Below are positions 1 to 7,079 of a stretch of 10,802 nucleotides of DNA, piece after piece. This DNA comes from Planctomycetota bacterium (GTDB lineage Bacteria; Planctomycetota; Phycisphaerae; Phycisphaerales; UBA1924), in contig JAEYTB010000145.1 of NCBI GenBank assembly GCA_023434205.1, forward strand, positions 1 to 10,802, read 5' to 3'. Both the position numbers and the translations under genes were made by a program. Position 1 is the first letter of the stretch. Each line of letters starts with the position of its first letter. Under the pieces are notes generated by a model. That model had not been told where the DNA came from. It did no database searches and was given only the letters and a program-made list of their open reading frames with translations.

Positions 1-1199
1 GGGTGGTGCTGGGGATGGGCCCGGGGGTCGCGGGGCTGGCGCTGGGGGTGGCGTTCACGATGCTGCGGATGCCGCCCGCGGGCGAGCTGCGCATGCAGAC
101 GGCGGCGGACTGGGTCACGTCCGCGATCTTCGCGGGCACCGGGCTGCTGGCCATCGCGGCGGCGCAGGCGTGGCAGAACGCGCGTCGGCGGGCCGAGGTC
201 GCCCTGCGGGCCGAGCAGCGGGCGTGCGGCGATCTGCGGGAGGAGATCGCGCGGCGGATGCGGCTGGAGCGCCATCTGGTCGGTCAGGCCGAGGAGCTGA
301 CGCGGTTCTCGCACATCGTGGCGCACGACCTCAAGGAACCGCTGCGGGGGATCGCGACGCTGGCGCACTTCCTGGAGGAGGACCTGGGCCCGACGCTGGG
401 GCCGGGCGAGCTCGGGCTGCTCGAGCGGCTCAAGGCCCTGCCGGTGCGGCTGTCGGAAATGATCGAGGCGCTGCTGGTGTTCGCCGAGCAGCGGCCCGGC
501 GACGGCATGCCCAGGCGCCCGCGCGAGAGCGTGGGCATGGTCGAGGCGGCCCAGGAGGCGGTGGAGGTGCTGGGCCCCTGGCTCGCCGAACGGCACGCGG
601 TGGTGGATGTGGACGCGGGCCTGCCGCCCGCGCACTGCGAGCGGCCGCTGGCGGCGCGTGTGATGTGCAACCTGATCGCCAACGGCGTGAAGTACAACCG
701 CTCGCCGCACCCGCGGGTGTGGGTGAGCGCGCGGGCGGGCGACCAGCGCGATGGGGGTGTGGGTGGGGGGGGTGGTGCAGGGGGCGGGGCCGATGGGGGG
801 GGGCCCCGCCCGGCCTGCCCACCGACGGTGTACTGCGTGACCGACAACGGCGTCGGCATCGCGCCGGAGCACCGCGCGGCGGTCTTCGAGATGTTCCGCC
901 GGCTGCACGGGCGCGAGCAGTTCGGCGGCGGCACGGGCGCGGGGCTGGCCCTCAGCCGGCGGATGGTGGAGCGGATGGGCGGGCGGATGTGGATCGAGGA
1001 CGCGGCGCGGGGCCCGCGCGCCCGCGGCGAGGGCGAGGGCCCGGGCGTGACGATCTGCTTCACCCTCGAGCCCGACCCCGCGGACAACGGGCCCGTCCCC
1101 GGGCGGGCCGAGGCCGAGTCGGACGATCGACGCGGGCGCGGCAGCGAGCCGCGGCGGGGCGCCAACGCGCGGCCGGCGCGCCCGCGCGAAGCCACGTGA
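1..1199 (+). CDS. Sensor histidine kinase, 5'-truncated by window edge (DUF4118-like membrane domain + HisKA + HATPase)
   Basis: The frame is open from the left edge (first in-frame codon at base 3), so the true start lies outside the window. Residues are numbered from base 3. Residues 1-57 contain a LGMGPGVAGLALGVAF stretch, a PP pair and a hydrophobic segment at 40-55, resembling the end of a DUF4118 (KdpD-type) membrane domain; 60-100 is a charged helical linker. The dimerisation/phosphotransfer box is FSHIVAHDLKEPL with His108 as phosphoacceptor. The ATPase domain has an N box (NLIANGVKYN, 223-232), G1 (DNGVG, 281-285), an F box (FEMFRRLHG) and G2 (GGTGAGLAL, 309-317). It should autophosphorylate and pass phosphate to a response regulator, but none is adjacent. 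A glycine-rich insert (about 251-267) separates the N and G1 boxes. The last 40 residues are Arg/Pro-rich and probably disordered. The signal sensed is unknown. Confidence 0.88.
   Translation, partial: VVLGMGPGVAGLALGVAFTMLRMPPAGELRMQTAADWVTSAIFAGTGLLAIAAAQAWQNARRRAEVALRAEQRACGDLREEIARRMRLERHLVGQAEELTRFSHIVAHDLKEPLRGIATLAHFLEEDLGPTLGPGELGLLERLKALPVRLSEMIEALLVFAEQRPGDGMPRRPRESVGMVEAAQEAVEVLGPWLAERHAVVDVDAGLPPAHCERPLAARVMCNLIANGVKYNRSPHPRVWVSARAGDQRDGGVGGGGGAGGGADGGGPRPACPPTVYCVTDNGVGIAPEHRAAVFEMFRRLHGREQFGGGTGAGLALSRRMVERMGGRMWIEDAARGPRARGEGEGPGVTICFTLEPDPADNGPVPGRAEAESDDRRGRGSEPRRGANARPARPREAT
753..803 (+). repeat. G-rich low-complexity tract inside the kinase gene
   Basis: This 51-base stretch consists mostly of runs of 3 to 9 G separated by single T, C or A. 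It encodes the glycine-rich insert between the N and G1 boxes of the kinase. Four or more G runs with short spacers fit a G-quadruplex pattern on the coding strand. The reading frame stays open, and the conserved G1 box follows in the same frame. Confidence 0.7.
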
Positions 1200-1297
1200 A
1201 CGCGGGACGCGGCGCGAGAGGACCGCGGGACGAAGGAGCGCCGACGGCCGTCCGCTCCCCGCTCCCCGCTCGCCTTCCCCCGGCCCCCTCCCGCTGC

Positions 1298-1340
1298 AAA
1301 CACCCGCGGCCGCGGGCGCCCTCGCAAGGGTTCGCACGCG
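1298..1340 (+). repeat. 43-base dispersed repeat, copy 1
   Basis: This is identical over all 43 bases, in the same orientation, to 7080-7122. The unit contains a 14-base perfect palindrome, CCCGCGGCCGCGGG (1303-1316), followed by a small stem CCCT-CGCA-AGGG (1319-1330). Flanks of the two copies do not match. Both copies are intergenic, which suggests a REP-like palindromic element rather than a gene duplication. Confidence 0.9.
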
Positions 1341-1374
1341 GCCGTGGGTGGTTGGATGCCGTGGATCGGGCAAA

Positions 1375-1392
1375 GGGTTGATCCATCAACCC
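1375..1392. terminator. Perfect hairpin between convergent genes, possible terminator
   Basis: GGGTTGA (1375-1381) and TCAACCC (1386-1392) pair perfectly around a TCCA loop. Read on the minus strand, the stem is followed by TTTG, a weak U tract that could end transcripts from the minus-strand gene about 120 bases upstream. There is no T run on the plus side. The terminator role is inferred. Confidence 0.4.
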
Positions 1393-1513
1393 CAAAGGTT
1401 CCACGCGGGCTGCGCCCACGCGCCGGTCGGTGTCCTTCCGCCGGACTTCCCGCCCCCGCATGATCGACGGAGGTAACAAGGGCTCTCACGGCTTACCCCG
1501 ATGGGGACTGTGT

Positions 1514-2206
1514 TTACGCGGCGAGTGTTCCTCCGGTGAAGCTGTCGGCGATGCTCAGGCCCGCGGCGCCGAACTGCACGGTGAACTGGTCGGAGACGGG
1601 ACCCACGCGCTGGCCGCGCTTGCCGACCACCTTGTAGGTGACGGCGAAGGTCCCCGCGGGGATGCTCCCGTCCACGAACTGCTTGCCGCCGACGGTGTCG
1701 AGCACGCTGAAGGGGCCGGTGTTGTTGAGGCGGCGGCTGACCTGGTAGACCACGCCCGACACGCCGCGGGGGTTGCTGCACTTCCACTTGACGGTGAGGC
1801 TGCCGTTGCCGTTGAGCCCGGCGGTGAAGGCGCGGGGCTGCGCGGGGGACTTGCCCGCGCCGCGCGGGCGCAGGGCGGGGACGGCGGCGAGTTCCCACAC
1901 GGCGTTGGGATCGCCGCTGGCGAGGGCGAAGGCGTCGATGGAGCGGACGCACTGGCCCGCGAGCTGGCGGACGGTGTTGCAGGCGTTGTTGAACACGGAC
2001 GTGGCCCGCTCGGTGGTCTGGCGGGCCGCCTCGAGCTGCTGCTGGGCGGCCGCCGCGGCGTCGTTGGCCGCCTGCAGGGCCGCGACCCTCCCGGCGTCCA
2101 GGCCCACGGCCTCGGGGTCCCCCTGCCAGGTCTGCACCTTGGGCACGACCGCGCCGGGGAGCTGCGAGTTGCGGGAGGGGAAGACGGGGCGGGTAGCGGT
2201 GGACAT
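1514..2206 (-). CDS. Hypothetical protein: helical/coiled-coil N-half and FnIII-like C-half
   Basis: A 230-residue protein. I chose the ATG at 2206-2204 because GAGGAA precedes it by 6 bases and the frame further upstream is compositionally random. Residues 1-35 are polar and lack a signal peptide or membrane segment. Residues 37-95 are Ala/Gln-rich and helical, probably coiled coil, with Cys76 and Cys86. Residues 110-122 are a Pro/Arg/Gly linker. Residues 122-213 look like one FnIII-type beta sandwich: LTVKWKC, a VVYQVSRRL strand, then the FVDGSIPAGTFAVTYKVVG pattern and a final QFTVQFG strand. I recall similar small helix-plus-FnIII hypothetical proteins in other planctomycetes, but no function is known to me. 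Its neighbours give no functional hint; it is monocistronic, flanked by spacers on both sides. An adaptor or scaffold role is possible but unproven. Confidence 0.8.
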   Translation of the reverse strand: MSTATRPVFPSRNSQLPGAVVPKVQTWQGDPEAVGLDAGRVAALQAANDAAAAAQQQLEAARQTTERATSVFNNACNTVRQLAGQCVRSIDAFALASGDPNAVWELAAVPALRPRGAGKSPAQPRAFTAGLNGNGSLTVKWKCSNPRGVSGVVYQVSRRLNNTGPFSVLDTVGGKQFVDGSIPAGTFAVTYKVVGKRGQRVGPVSDQFTVQFGAAGLSIADSFTGGTLAA

Positions 2207-2212
2207 GTCGGG

Positions 2213-2218
2213 TTCCTC
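2213..2218 (-). promoter_or_regulatory. Ribosome binding site that sets the start at 2206
   Basis: On the minus strand GAGGAA is followed by six bases (CCCGAC) and then ATG. This is the best Shine-Dalgarno match in the spacer and excludes the longer upstream frame. Confidence 0.7.
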
Positions 2219-2633
2219 GGCGGCCCATTGGGTCGGCCGCACACTGTTTTCGGCCGTGCGGGGGGGCGACTTTGGTCCGGTGTGCCGGGAAGGGCGTTTT
2301 TTTGGGCCCCGTGGTCGCCGCGGGAGGGCCCCGGGCCCGCCTTTGACGCTGCCCGGGCCCGCGATGTCGCTGCAAAGCCGGGGAATGTCATCATCGAAGC
2401 GGCGCGCGAGAGCGCACGCGCGGTCCCCGCGGTCACCGCCCGGGCCGCTGTGACGACCTCTCCGGCCGAGCGCACAACCTGGACGGCGGCCGCGATCACA
2501 CCGCTCGGTCATGCAAGCCCGTCCCGGGTAGAGAGCGCCACAAAGATCGGGCGGGGAGTCGCAAGAGGGGCGGTGTGTAAAACCCCTTTTGCACGCGCGC
2601 AATGGCGAGCGGCGCGGGGAGGGTGCGATCCGA

Positions 2634-2654
2634 GAGGGGCTCAGGCCGCCCCTC
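2634..2654. repeat. Perfect 7-bp inverted repeat
   Basis: GAGGGGC (2634-2640) pairs with GCCCCTC (2648-2654) around a seven-base loop. No T run follows on either strand, so a terminator role is not supported. Confidence 0.6.
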
Positions 2655-2713
2655 CTCAGTGGGGGTCGGGCTCTCCGGGCCGCAACGGTGGGAGTGTGCG
2701 CCGTCGCGCGCCG

Positions 2714-2766
2714 CACTGGCGGGCAAAGCCGCCAGTGGCACAGGTTTAGGGCGCTTGCAGTGCCAC
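2714..2766 (+). repeat. Hairpin plus GGTTTAGGGCG motif upstream of hydrolase gene
   Basis: CACTGGCGG (2714-2722) pairs perfectly with CCGCCAGTG (2729-2737) around GCAAAG. The 3' arm overlaps GTGGCAC (2735-2741), which itself pairs with GTGCCAC at 2760-2766. Between these lies GGTTTAGGGCG followed by a GTGCCA box. The same GGTTTAGGGCG plus GTGCCA arrangement recurs downstream of the hairpin at 7212-7241, so this looks like a dispersed structured element. Confidence 0.6.
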
Positions 2767-2805
2767 GCGCCGAGCACAGAGCCGCGGCTGTCATGGCAGT
2801 CTGTG

Positions 2806-2834
2806 TTCTCAATCTATGAACGATCGGTTAGGCT
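2806..2834 (+). promoter_or_regulatory. Candidate promoter for hydrolase gene, predicts leaderless mRNA
   Basis: TTCTCA (2806-2811) and TAGGCT (2829-2834) are separated by 17 bases and each matches 4 of 6 positions of the sigma-70 consensus. The usual distance from the -10 box would place the transcript start at or next to the ATG at 2841. No good Shine-Dalgarno is visible before that ATG. Single-site matches of this quality are common by chance. Confidence 0.35.
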
Positions 2835-2840
2835 AGCCCA

Positions 2841-5717
2841 ATGCATCGGGATCGTGCTATGGGATTTGTGTCAGGGAATGTGGGCGAATCGCGGCTGAGC
2901 GGGAGCTTGGGTGCGGCGGTGTTCGCGCTGGGGGTCGCTGCCTCGATGCTCCGCGCGCAGATCGTGTATCAGGACCAGCCGCTGTCAAGCGCCACCGTCT
3001 CGGCGCGGGCGGCGGTGAACAACTGCCTGAACGCCGATTCGCGGACCTCGGCGGAGACCCGCGAGATCTCGGGATCGTTCTCCCACAGCACCTTTGTCGA
3101 ATACCCCGGGGCGGCGGGGCAGCCGAGCCGGTCGTGGGCTTCGTTGTCCGTGGGCGGCGGCATGAGCGGATCGTCCATTTCCGCCAGCTTCGACGGCACG
3201 GTCTTCAGCGGCGGCGGTGCGTGGAGCGTGTCCCAGGGGAGCGCCGCGGTCCACTTCGCGGTCACTCGGCGGTCAGTGTTCGAGTTGTCGTCATCGGGCG
3301 AGGCGGGCGCGGGGGTATGGGCCGGAAACTCCGCACTCGTCCGCAGCTCGCAGGTTCACAACCCCTTCAGCAATGTCACGCCCGGCCATTACCTCTTCCA
3401 CGCCTCGCCGGCAAACGGCAACAACTATCTCCACATCGCGGGGTCGGGCTCCTGCCGCGGGGTGATCGAGGCCGTGGCCGGGCTCAGCGTCAATCTCAGC
3501 GGGTTTGTGCAGTTCGGGTGCAACCCGCCGCCGGCCCTTCCCGCAACGCACTCGCACGCCTCATCGGGATCGTTCCGCATCTTGGGCGTCTGCCCGACGC
3601 CCACCTCGCAGCCCCAGGGCGGCAGCGTCTGCCGTGACGGCACGATCCAGCTCGCCTTCGGCGTGGACGGATCGGCCATCTACCAGTGGCGGCGCAACGG
3701 CGTCGCCATCACTGAAGGCCGGAGCGAGGACTCGACGATCTTCCTGGGCGCGCGCTCGCCCGTTCTCACGATCTCGCACGCCGGGCCCCTGGCCGCGGGC
3801 GAGTTCGATTGCCTCGTCACCGATGCGCACGGCGGTCTCTGCGGCAGCTTCCAGAGCAACGCCGCGGTGGTCAGCCTCGGGGTCACCGAGTGCCCCTGCC
3901 CGCCGGAGCTCGGTGTGCAGCCCGCGCGGTGGAACATCGCGCACTTCACCACAGGACAGTTCGGACAGACACCGCTCACCGGCGAGACCGCCCACCTTTT
4001 CGACTGCAGCAAGCCCACCGCTCTCATCCTCCACGGCTTCGTCAGCGGGCCCGACGCAGACTGGATCGGGTGCCTCGCGACCGAGACGATGGGACGATTT
4101 CCCGCGGGCGTGAATGTCCTTATTGCCAACTCGTCGTTCTACATGCAGCCGATTTCCGCGGCGGCACAGGGGGTGATCGCCGGGGCCACGCTGGGGGGCG
4201 GCCTCACAGGGGCGCCGGGCGCCGTCGTCGGCGCGGCCATCGGCGGTATCACCGAGGGCGTTTTTGGGGCCCGGGACAACATCCCCCTCGCCGCCGACGA
4301 CCTCGCGCGCGACCTCGAGTGCTTCCTGGGACCATGCGGGGCCTCGCCGGGCGTGGAAATGATCATCGGTCATAGCTTCGGCGGGGGCATCGGCGCGGAA
4401 GTGGGGGAGCGGCTGGTCGCGGGGACCGGGCGGCTCATTCCTACCCTCGTGACGATTGACACGCCTTGGCGGATTCTGCCGCTCACGATGGACCGGCAGG
4501 CAGCCATCGCTCGGCGCCACTTCGTCAACCACGTGAACTACTACTCGCCGTGCCGGACCAACCTGGACTTCGGCGCACCCCTCTCTGGCGGCAACACCCG
4601 CAACTTCAACTCTTACCCCGGCCCCTCGGGCCCGGCCGGCTGTATTCTGGGGCATGTGTGCCAGGCCCACAACGTTTGCGGCCTGTTCACCAGCCCCAGC
4701 GCGGCCGCGCTTTTTGACGGCACGCTTCCCCCCGGGGCTTACGTCGAGGGGCCGACGCCGTACTCCGTCATGCCCGGCGCGGTGACTGATTCCTGCGGCC
4801 AAGTTCCGTATGTAGACTGGCCCGAGAGCTCTCCCTCGACGGGCGACCTGGGGCCGGGATTCAGCACAGGCGGCGGGGTCGAGTGGAACCCGCCGGTGCT
4901 GACGATCCCAGTTGTCCCGGGCGGGGGCGGATCGTCGATCACGGTCCCCCTTGCCGAGTGCCCCGGCTTCCTGGTGTTCGAGTACCAGCTCGAGAACATC
5001 GCTGCATCGCAGGCGGCGGTGATCCATTGGCAGGGCCGGCTCGTCTGGCGTGCCGCGGTCGAGACGCCACCGGGCGAGTGGATGACCGACGCGATCGACC
5101 TGCGGGATGGGTGCGTCCGACCGGTGCGGATCGACGCCCGACTGCTGCCTGCGCGTCGGGGCGAGACCTCGCCGACGGGGGCCTTCAGGCTCCGTCATGT
5201 CCGCATCGTTGACCCTGCGGTGGTTCGGTGTGCGGCGCCGCCCGTGCTCGCGTCGGATACGGCGGCGGCGGTCGACTGCCGCGAGGCAGTCGCGCGATTC
5301 ACGGTGGGCCCGGCGACGCTGCTGGGGTCCGCGTACCAGTGGAGGCTTGGGGGCGTCCCGATCGCGGACGGTCCTGCTCCCGGTGGAGGTATTGTCGCAG
5401 GCGCCCATGGCCCGGTGCTCGCCATCGCTCCCTACGCCCAAGCAGACGCAGGCGCGTACGACTGCGTTGTGACCAACGCGTGCGGCTCCACCGTCAGCTC
5501 CCCCGTGATTCTTGACCCTCCAGCGTGCTGCGCGGCGGACTATGACGGCGACGGCGACATCGGCACCGATTCCGACATCGAGGCGTTCTTCGCGTGCCTT
5601 GCGGGCGACTGCTGCGCGACATGCTTTGCGGGGGCGGACTTCAACGGCGACGGCGACATTGGCACTGATGCTGACATCGAGTCATTCTTTCGCGTGCTCG
5701 CGGGCGGGAACTGCTGA
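2841..5717 (+). CDS. Exported multidomain alpha/beta-hydrolase (lipase-like) with Ig-like domains and C-terminal GC-type dockerin
   Basis: A 958-residue protein. Residues 1-40 form a signal peptide (hydrophobic 21-36, likely cleavage after LRAQ); an alternative ATG at 2859 keeps it. Residues 41-245 are an unrecognised beta-rich domain. Residues 251-348 are Ig-like (YQWRRNG, EFDCLVTDA). Residues 360-650 are an alpha/beta hydrolase: LILHGF (395-400) near the oxyanion site, nucleophile elbow GHSFGG with Ser512, likely acid Asp540 in TIDTP, and His605 or His610 as catalytic His. A glycine-zipper insert spans about 440-476. Residues 690-792 are another beta domain and 797-892 a second Ig-like domain (YQWRLGG, AYDCVVTNA). 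Residues 900-958 form two Asp-rich calcium-loop-like repeats with a Cys-rich linker and a GGNC end. An ester or lipid substrate is likely but unknown. Export is strongly indicated; the dockerin presumably attaches or sorts the protein at the cell surface. Confidence 0.85.
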   Translation: MHRDRAMGFVSGNVGESRLSGSLGAAVFALGVAASMLRAQIVYQDQPLSSATVSARAAVNNCLNADSRTSAETREISGSFSHSTFVEYPGAAGQPSRSWASLSVGGGMSGSSISASFDGTVFSGGGAWSVSQGSAAVHFAVTRRSVFELSSSGEAGAGVWAGNSALVRSSQVHNPFSNVTPGHYLFHASPANGNNYLHIAGSGSCRGVIEAVAGLSVNLSGFVQFGCNPPPALPATHSHASSGSFRILGVCPTPTSQPQGGSVCRDGTIQLAFGVDGSAIYQWRRNGVAITEGRSEDSTIFLGARSPVLTISHAGPLAAGEFDCLVTDAHGGLCGSFQSNAAVVSLGVTECPCPPELGVQPARWNIAHFTTGQFGQTPLTGETAHLFDCSKPTALILHGFVSGPDADWIGCLATETMGRFPAGVNVLIANSSFYMQPISAAAQGVIAGATLGGGLTGAPGAVVGAAIGGITEGVFGARDNIPLAADDLARDLECFLGPCGASPGVEMIIGHSFGGGIGAEVGERLVAGTGRLIPTLVTIDTPWRILPLTMDRQAAIARRHFVNHVNYYSPCRTNLDFGAPLSGGNTRNFNSYPGPSGPAGCILGHVCQAHNVCGLFTSPSAAALFDGTLPPGAYVEGPTPYSVMPGAVTDSCGQVPYVDWPESSPSTGDLGPGFSTGGGVEWNPPVLTIPVVPGGGGSSITVPLAECPGFLVFEYQLENIAASQAAVIHWQGRLVWRAAVETPPGEWMTDAIDLRDGCVRPVRIDARLLPARRGETSPTGAFRLRHVRIVDPAVVRCAAPPVLASDTAAAVDCREAVARFTVGPATLLGSAYQWRLGGVPIADGPAPGGGIVAGAHGPVLAIAPYAQADAGAYDCVVTNACGSTVSSPVILDPPACCAADYDGDGDIGTDSDIEAFFACLAGDCCATCFAGADFNGDGDIGTDADIESFFRVLAGGNC
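5538..5714 (+). other. GC-type dockerin module of the hydrolase
   Basis: These bases encode residues 900-958. Repeat 1 starts at Asp900 (DYDGDGDIGTDSDIEAFF) and repeat 2 at Asp933 (DFNGDGDIGTDADIESFF), 33 residues apart. The linker carries Cys924, Cys925 and Cys928, and the chain ends in Cys958. The same architecture ends the protein at 7403-9655. Confidence 0.8.
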
Positions 5718-5743
5718 GGGCTGGTCGCCCTGACCTGCAGGTC
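5717..5743. terminator. Hairpin pair between convergent genes
   Basis: AGGGC (5717-5721) pairs with GCCCT (5727-5731), and a 12-base perfect palindrome GACCTGCAGGTC (5732-5743) follows at once. They sit in the 59-base gap between two stop codons, a natural place for a bidirectional terminator. There is no T run, so intrinsic termination is uncertain. Confidence 0.35.
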
Positions 5744-5776
5744 CGGCGCGGAGTGACTGAGCTTCGCACGCGTGCA

Positions 5777-6961
5777 TTACCGCGCGGTGGTGGTGGCCAC
5801 CGGCAGCTTGAGCGTGCAGGCGCAGCCCTGGCCCGGCGCTGATTCGATGTTGAGGGCGCCGCCGTGGCGTTCGACGGCGGTGCGGACGAGGGCGAGGCCC
5901 AGGCCGGAGGCTTCTTCTTTGGGCTTGGTGGTGAAGAAGGCTTCGGTGCAGCGTGCAAGGGTTTCGGCGTCCATACCGGGGCCGTCGTCGCGGACGCGGA
6001 GCTCGACGGTGGTGTTGGGGTTGGGGCCGGGCTTGGCTTCGACCCAGATGTTGCCGCCGCGCGATTTCATGGCCTCGGCGGCGTTCTGCACGAGGTTTAA
6101 GACGGCCTGCATGAGGGCGTGGCCGGGGACGGCGACGGGGGGAAGGGAAGGGTCCTTGAGGCCCTCAGCGCGGAGCTTGACGCCGCGGGGCAGGGCCCTG
6201 GTGTAGGGGGCGGCGGCTGCTTCCCACCATTCGTGCAGGCGCGTCTGGCCGGGGGTGGCCGCGGGGTCATCGACGGCCATGCCGCGGAGGCCCTTGACCA
6301 GGCCTCGGAGCTGCGTGACGGTGCCGCGGAGGGACTTGAGGGCGGGGTCGGCCTTGCCCTGGGGGGCGGCCTGCTCGAGCTCGTCGAGGGAGACCTCCAT
6401 GGGGATGAGCATGTTGTTGACATCGTGGCCCAGGCCCGCGGCGAGGGTGCCCAGGGTGGCGAGGCGGGCCTTGGCGCGGGCGGCGGCCATGAGCTCCTGG
6501 CCGCGCTGGAAGTCCTGGAGCGAGCCGGCGAGGGTCTCGTCGAGGGCCTCGTTGAAGCGGGTGACCTCGTCGTACTCGGACTGGGTGTGGACGGTGCCGG
6601 GGTGGTGGGCCTTGCCCCACAGCCGCAGCACGCTGGCGCGCAGGGCGCGGAACTCGGAGATCATCTGCGCCAGCGTGAAGCCATCGTGGGCGCGGGCGGC
6701 GCCGTGGTGGCGGGAGGGGACGGCCATGGGCTCGGCGTCGGCGGCGGGGCGGTCGCCCTTGCCCTTGGCCTCCTGCTGGGCGGCGGACTGCTTGCCCTCG
6801 ATGTCGACGGCGACAGCGCGGAGGATGCTCTCGGCGTCGTTGCGGAGGGCCTTGACGTCCATGGGCTGGGAGTCGACCAGCACGCCGAGTGAGCGGGCGT
6901 AGTCCTCCCACTCCTGGAGGATCTGGGGCAGGTTGGCGAGGATGAAGGCGGAGAGACGCAC
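5777..6961 (-). CDS. Soluble sensor histidine kinase with RsbRD-like N-terminal domain
   Basis: A 394-residue protein starting at GTG (6961-6959), with AGGGG six bases upstream. It has no membrane segment. Residues 1-150 resemble the RsbRD N-terminal helical sensor domain: an early LPQILQEWEDYARSL helix and a FTLAQMISEFRALRASVLRLW helix at 95-115, separated by a Gln/Lys/Ala linker. The phosphoacceptor is His179 in LGTLAAGLGHDVNNMLIP, an NtrB-like box with Asp and Asn after the His. The ATPase domain has NLVQNAAEAM (289-298), DDGPG (325-329), FFTTKP and SGLGLALV (352-359), then RHGG. It ends without a receiver or output domain, so a separate response regulator is required and is not in the window. 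The gene is convergent with the hydrolase gene and divergent from the propeller gene. The stress or signal input suggested by RsbRD is inferred from the family. Confidence 0.88.
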   Translation of the reverse strand: MRLSAFILANLPQILQEWEDYARSLGVLVDSQPMDVKALRNDAESILRAVAVDIEGKQSAAQQEAKGKGDRPAADAEPMAVPSRHHGAARAHDGFTLAQMISEFRALRASVLRLWGKAHHPGTVHTQSEYDEVTRFNEALDETLAGSLQDFQRGQELMAAARAKARLATLGTLAAGLGHDVNNMLIPMEVSLDELEQAAPQGKADPALKSLRGTVTQLRGLVKGLRGMAVDDPAATPGQTRLHEWWEAAAAPYTRALPRGVKLRAEGLKDPSLPPVAVPGHALMQAVLNLVQNAAEAMKSRGGNIWVEAKPGPNPNTTVELRVRDDGPGMDAETLARCTEAFFTTKPKEEASGLGLALVRTAVERHGGALNIESAPGQGCACTLKLPVATTTAR

Positions 6962-6967
6962 GCGGGG

Positions 6968-6972
6968 CCCCT
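6968..6972 (-). promoter_or_regulatory. Ribosome binding site supporting GTG start at 6961
   Basis: AGGGG on the minus strand ends six bases before the GTG. No ATG in the frame lies near a comparable site. Confidence 0.6.
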
Positions 6973-6996
6973 GATGCGAGGTGGGAGGAGTGTAGA

Positions 6997-7051
6997 GGGT
7001 GGGTGTGAGGGGCGGGGTGAGCGGGTGGGGTGGGGGTGGGGGGTGGGCGGG
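6997..7051 (+). repeat. G-quadruplex-prone G-run tract near kinase start
   Basis: About ten runs of 3 to 6 G are separated by one to five bases, ending 36 bases from the kinase GTG on its near side. The G-rich strand is the template strand of the minus-strand kinase. Folding is inferred from pattern only. Confidence 0.65.
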
Positions 7052-7079
7052 CTTGGCGCCTTTGCGAGAGCCGGGTCAA

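Larger units (their letters stand above)
1200..1513. other. Intergenic spacer between convergent genes
   Basis: This 314-base spacer lies between the kinase stop and the stop of the minus-strand gene. It holds one copy of the 43-base repeat (1298-1340), a perfect 7-bp hairpin (1375-1392) and a short CCCC-GAT-GGGG hairpin (1496-1506) next to the minus-strand stop. Both strands have open frames here, but none has a recognisable domain or a ribosome binding site, so I read it as non-coding. Confidence 0.7.
2207..2840. other. Divergent intergenic region with hairpins, no gene
   Basis: This 634-base spacer lies between the start codons of the minus-strand FnIII-like gene and the plus-strand hydrolase gene. 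Open frames run across it, but their translations are Arg/Pro/Gly-rich without motifs. It contains GC palindromic clusters near 2320-2365, a seven-base T run near 2299-2305, perfect hairpins at 2634-2654 and 2714-2737, and a promoter-like site at 2806-2834. I found no tRNA-like cloverleaf, and no convincing -35/-10 pair for the minus-strand gene. Confidence 0.6.

Noticed and set aside
170..1381. Second plus-strand frame overlapping the first kinase
   Set aside because: Arg/Gly/Ala-biased shadow in another frame with no domain.
2207..2812. Upstream extension of the minus-strand FnIII-like protein to 432 residues
   Set aside because: The extension is Arg/Pro-rich and crosses the hairpins. The internal ATG at 2206 has a good Shine-Dalgarno.
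3561..5441. 626-codon open frame antisense to the hydrolase gene
   Set aside because: The plus-strand frame has a signal peptide, lipase motifs and Ig-like and dockerin domains. The antisense translation is Arg/Gly/Pro-rich without motifs, as expected at high GC.
6119..6892. 257-codon plus-strand frame opposite the RsbRD-type kinase
   Set aside because: Gly/Ala/Leu-biased shadow of a gene with clear kinase motifs on the other strand.
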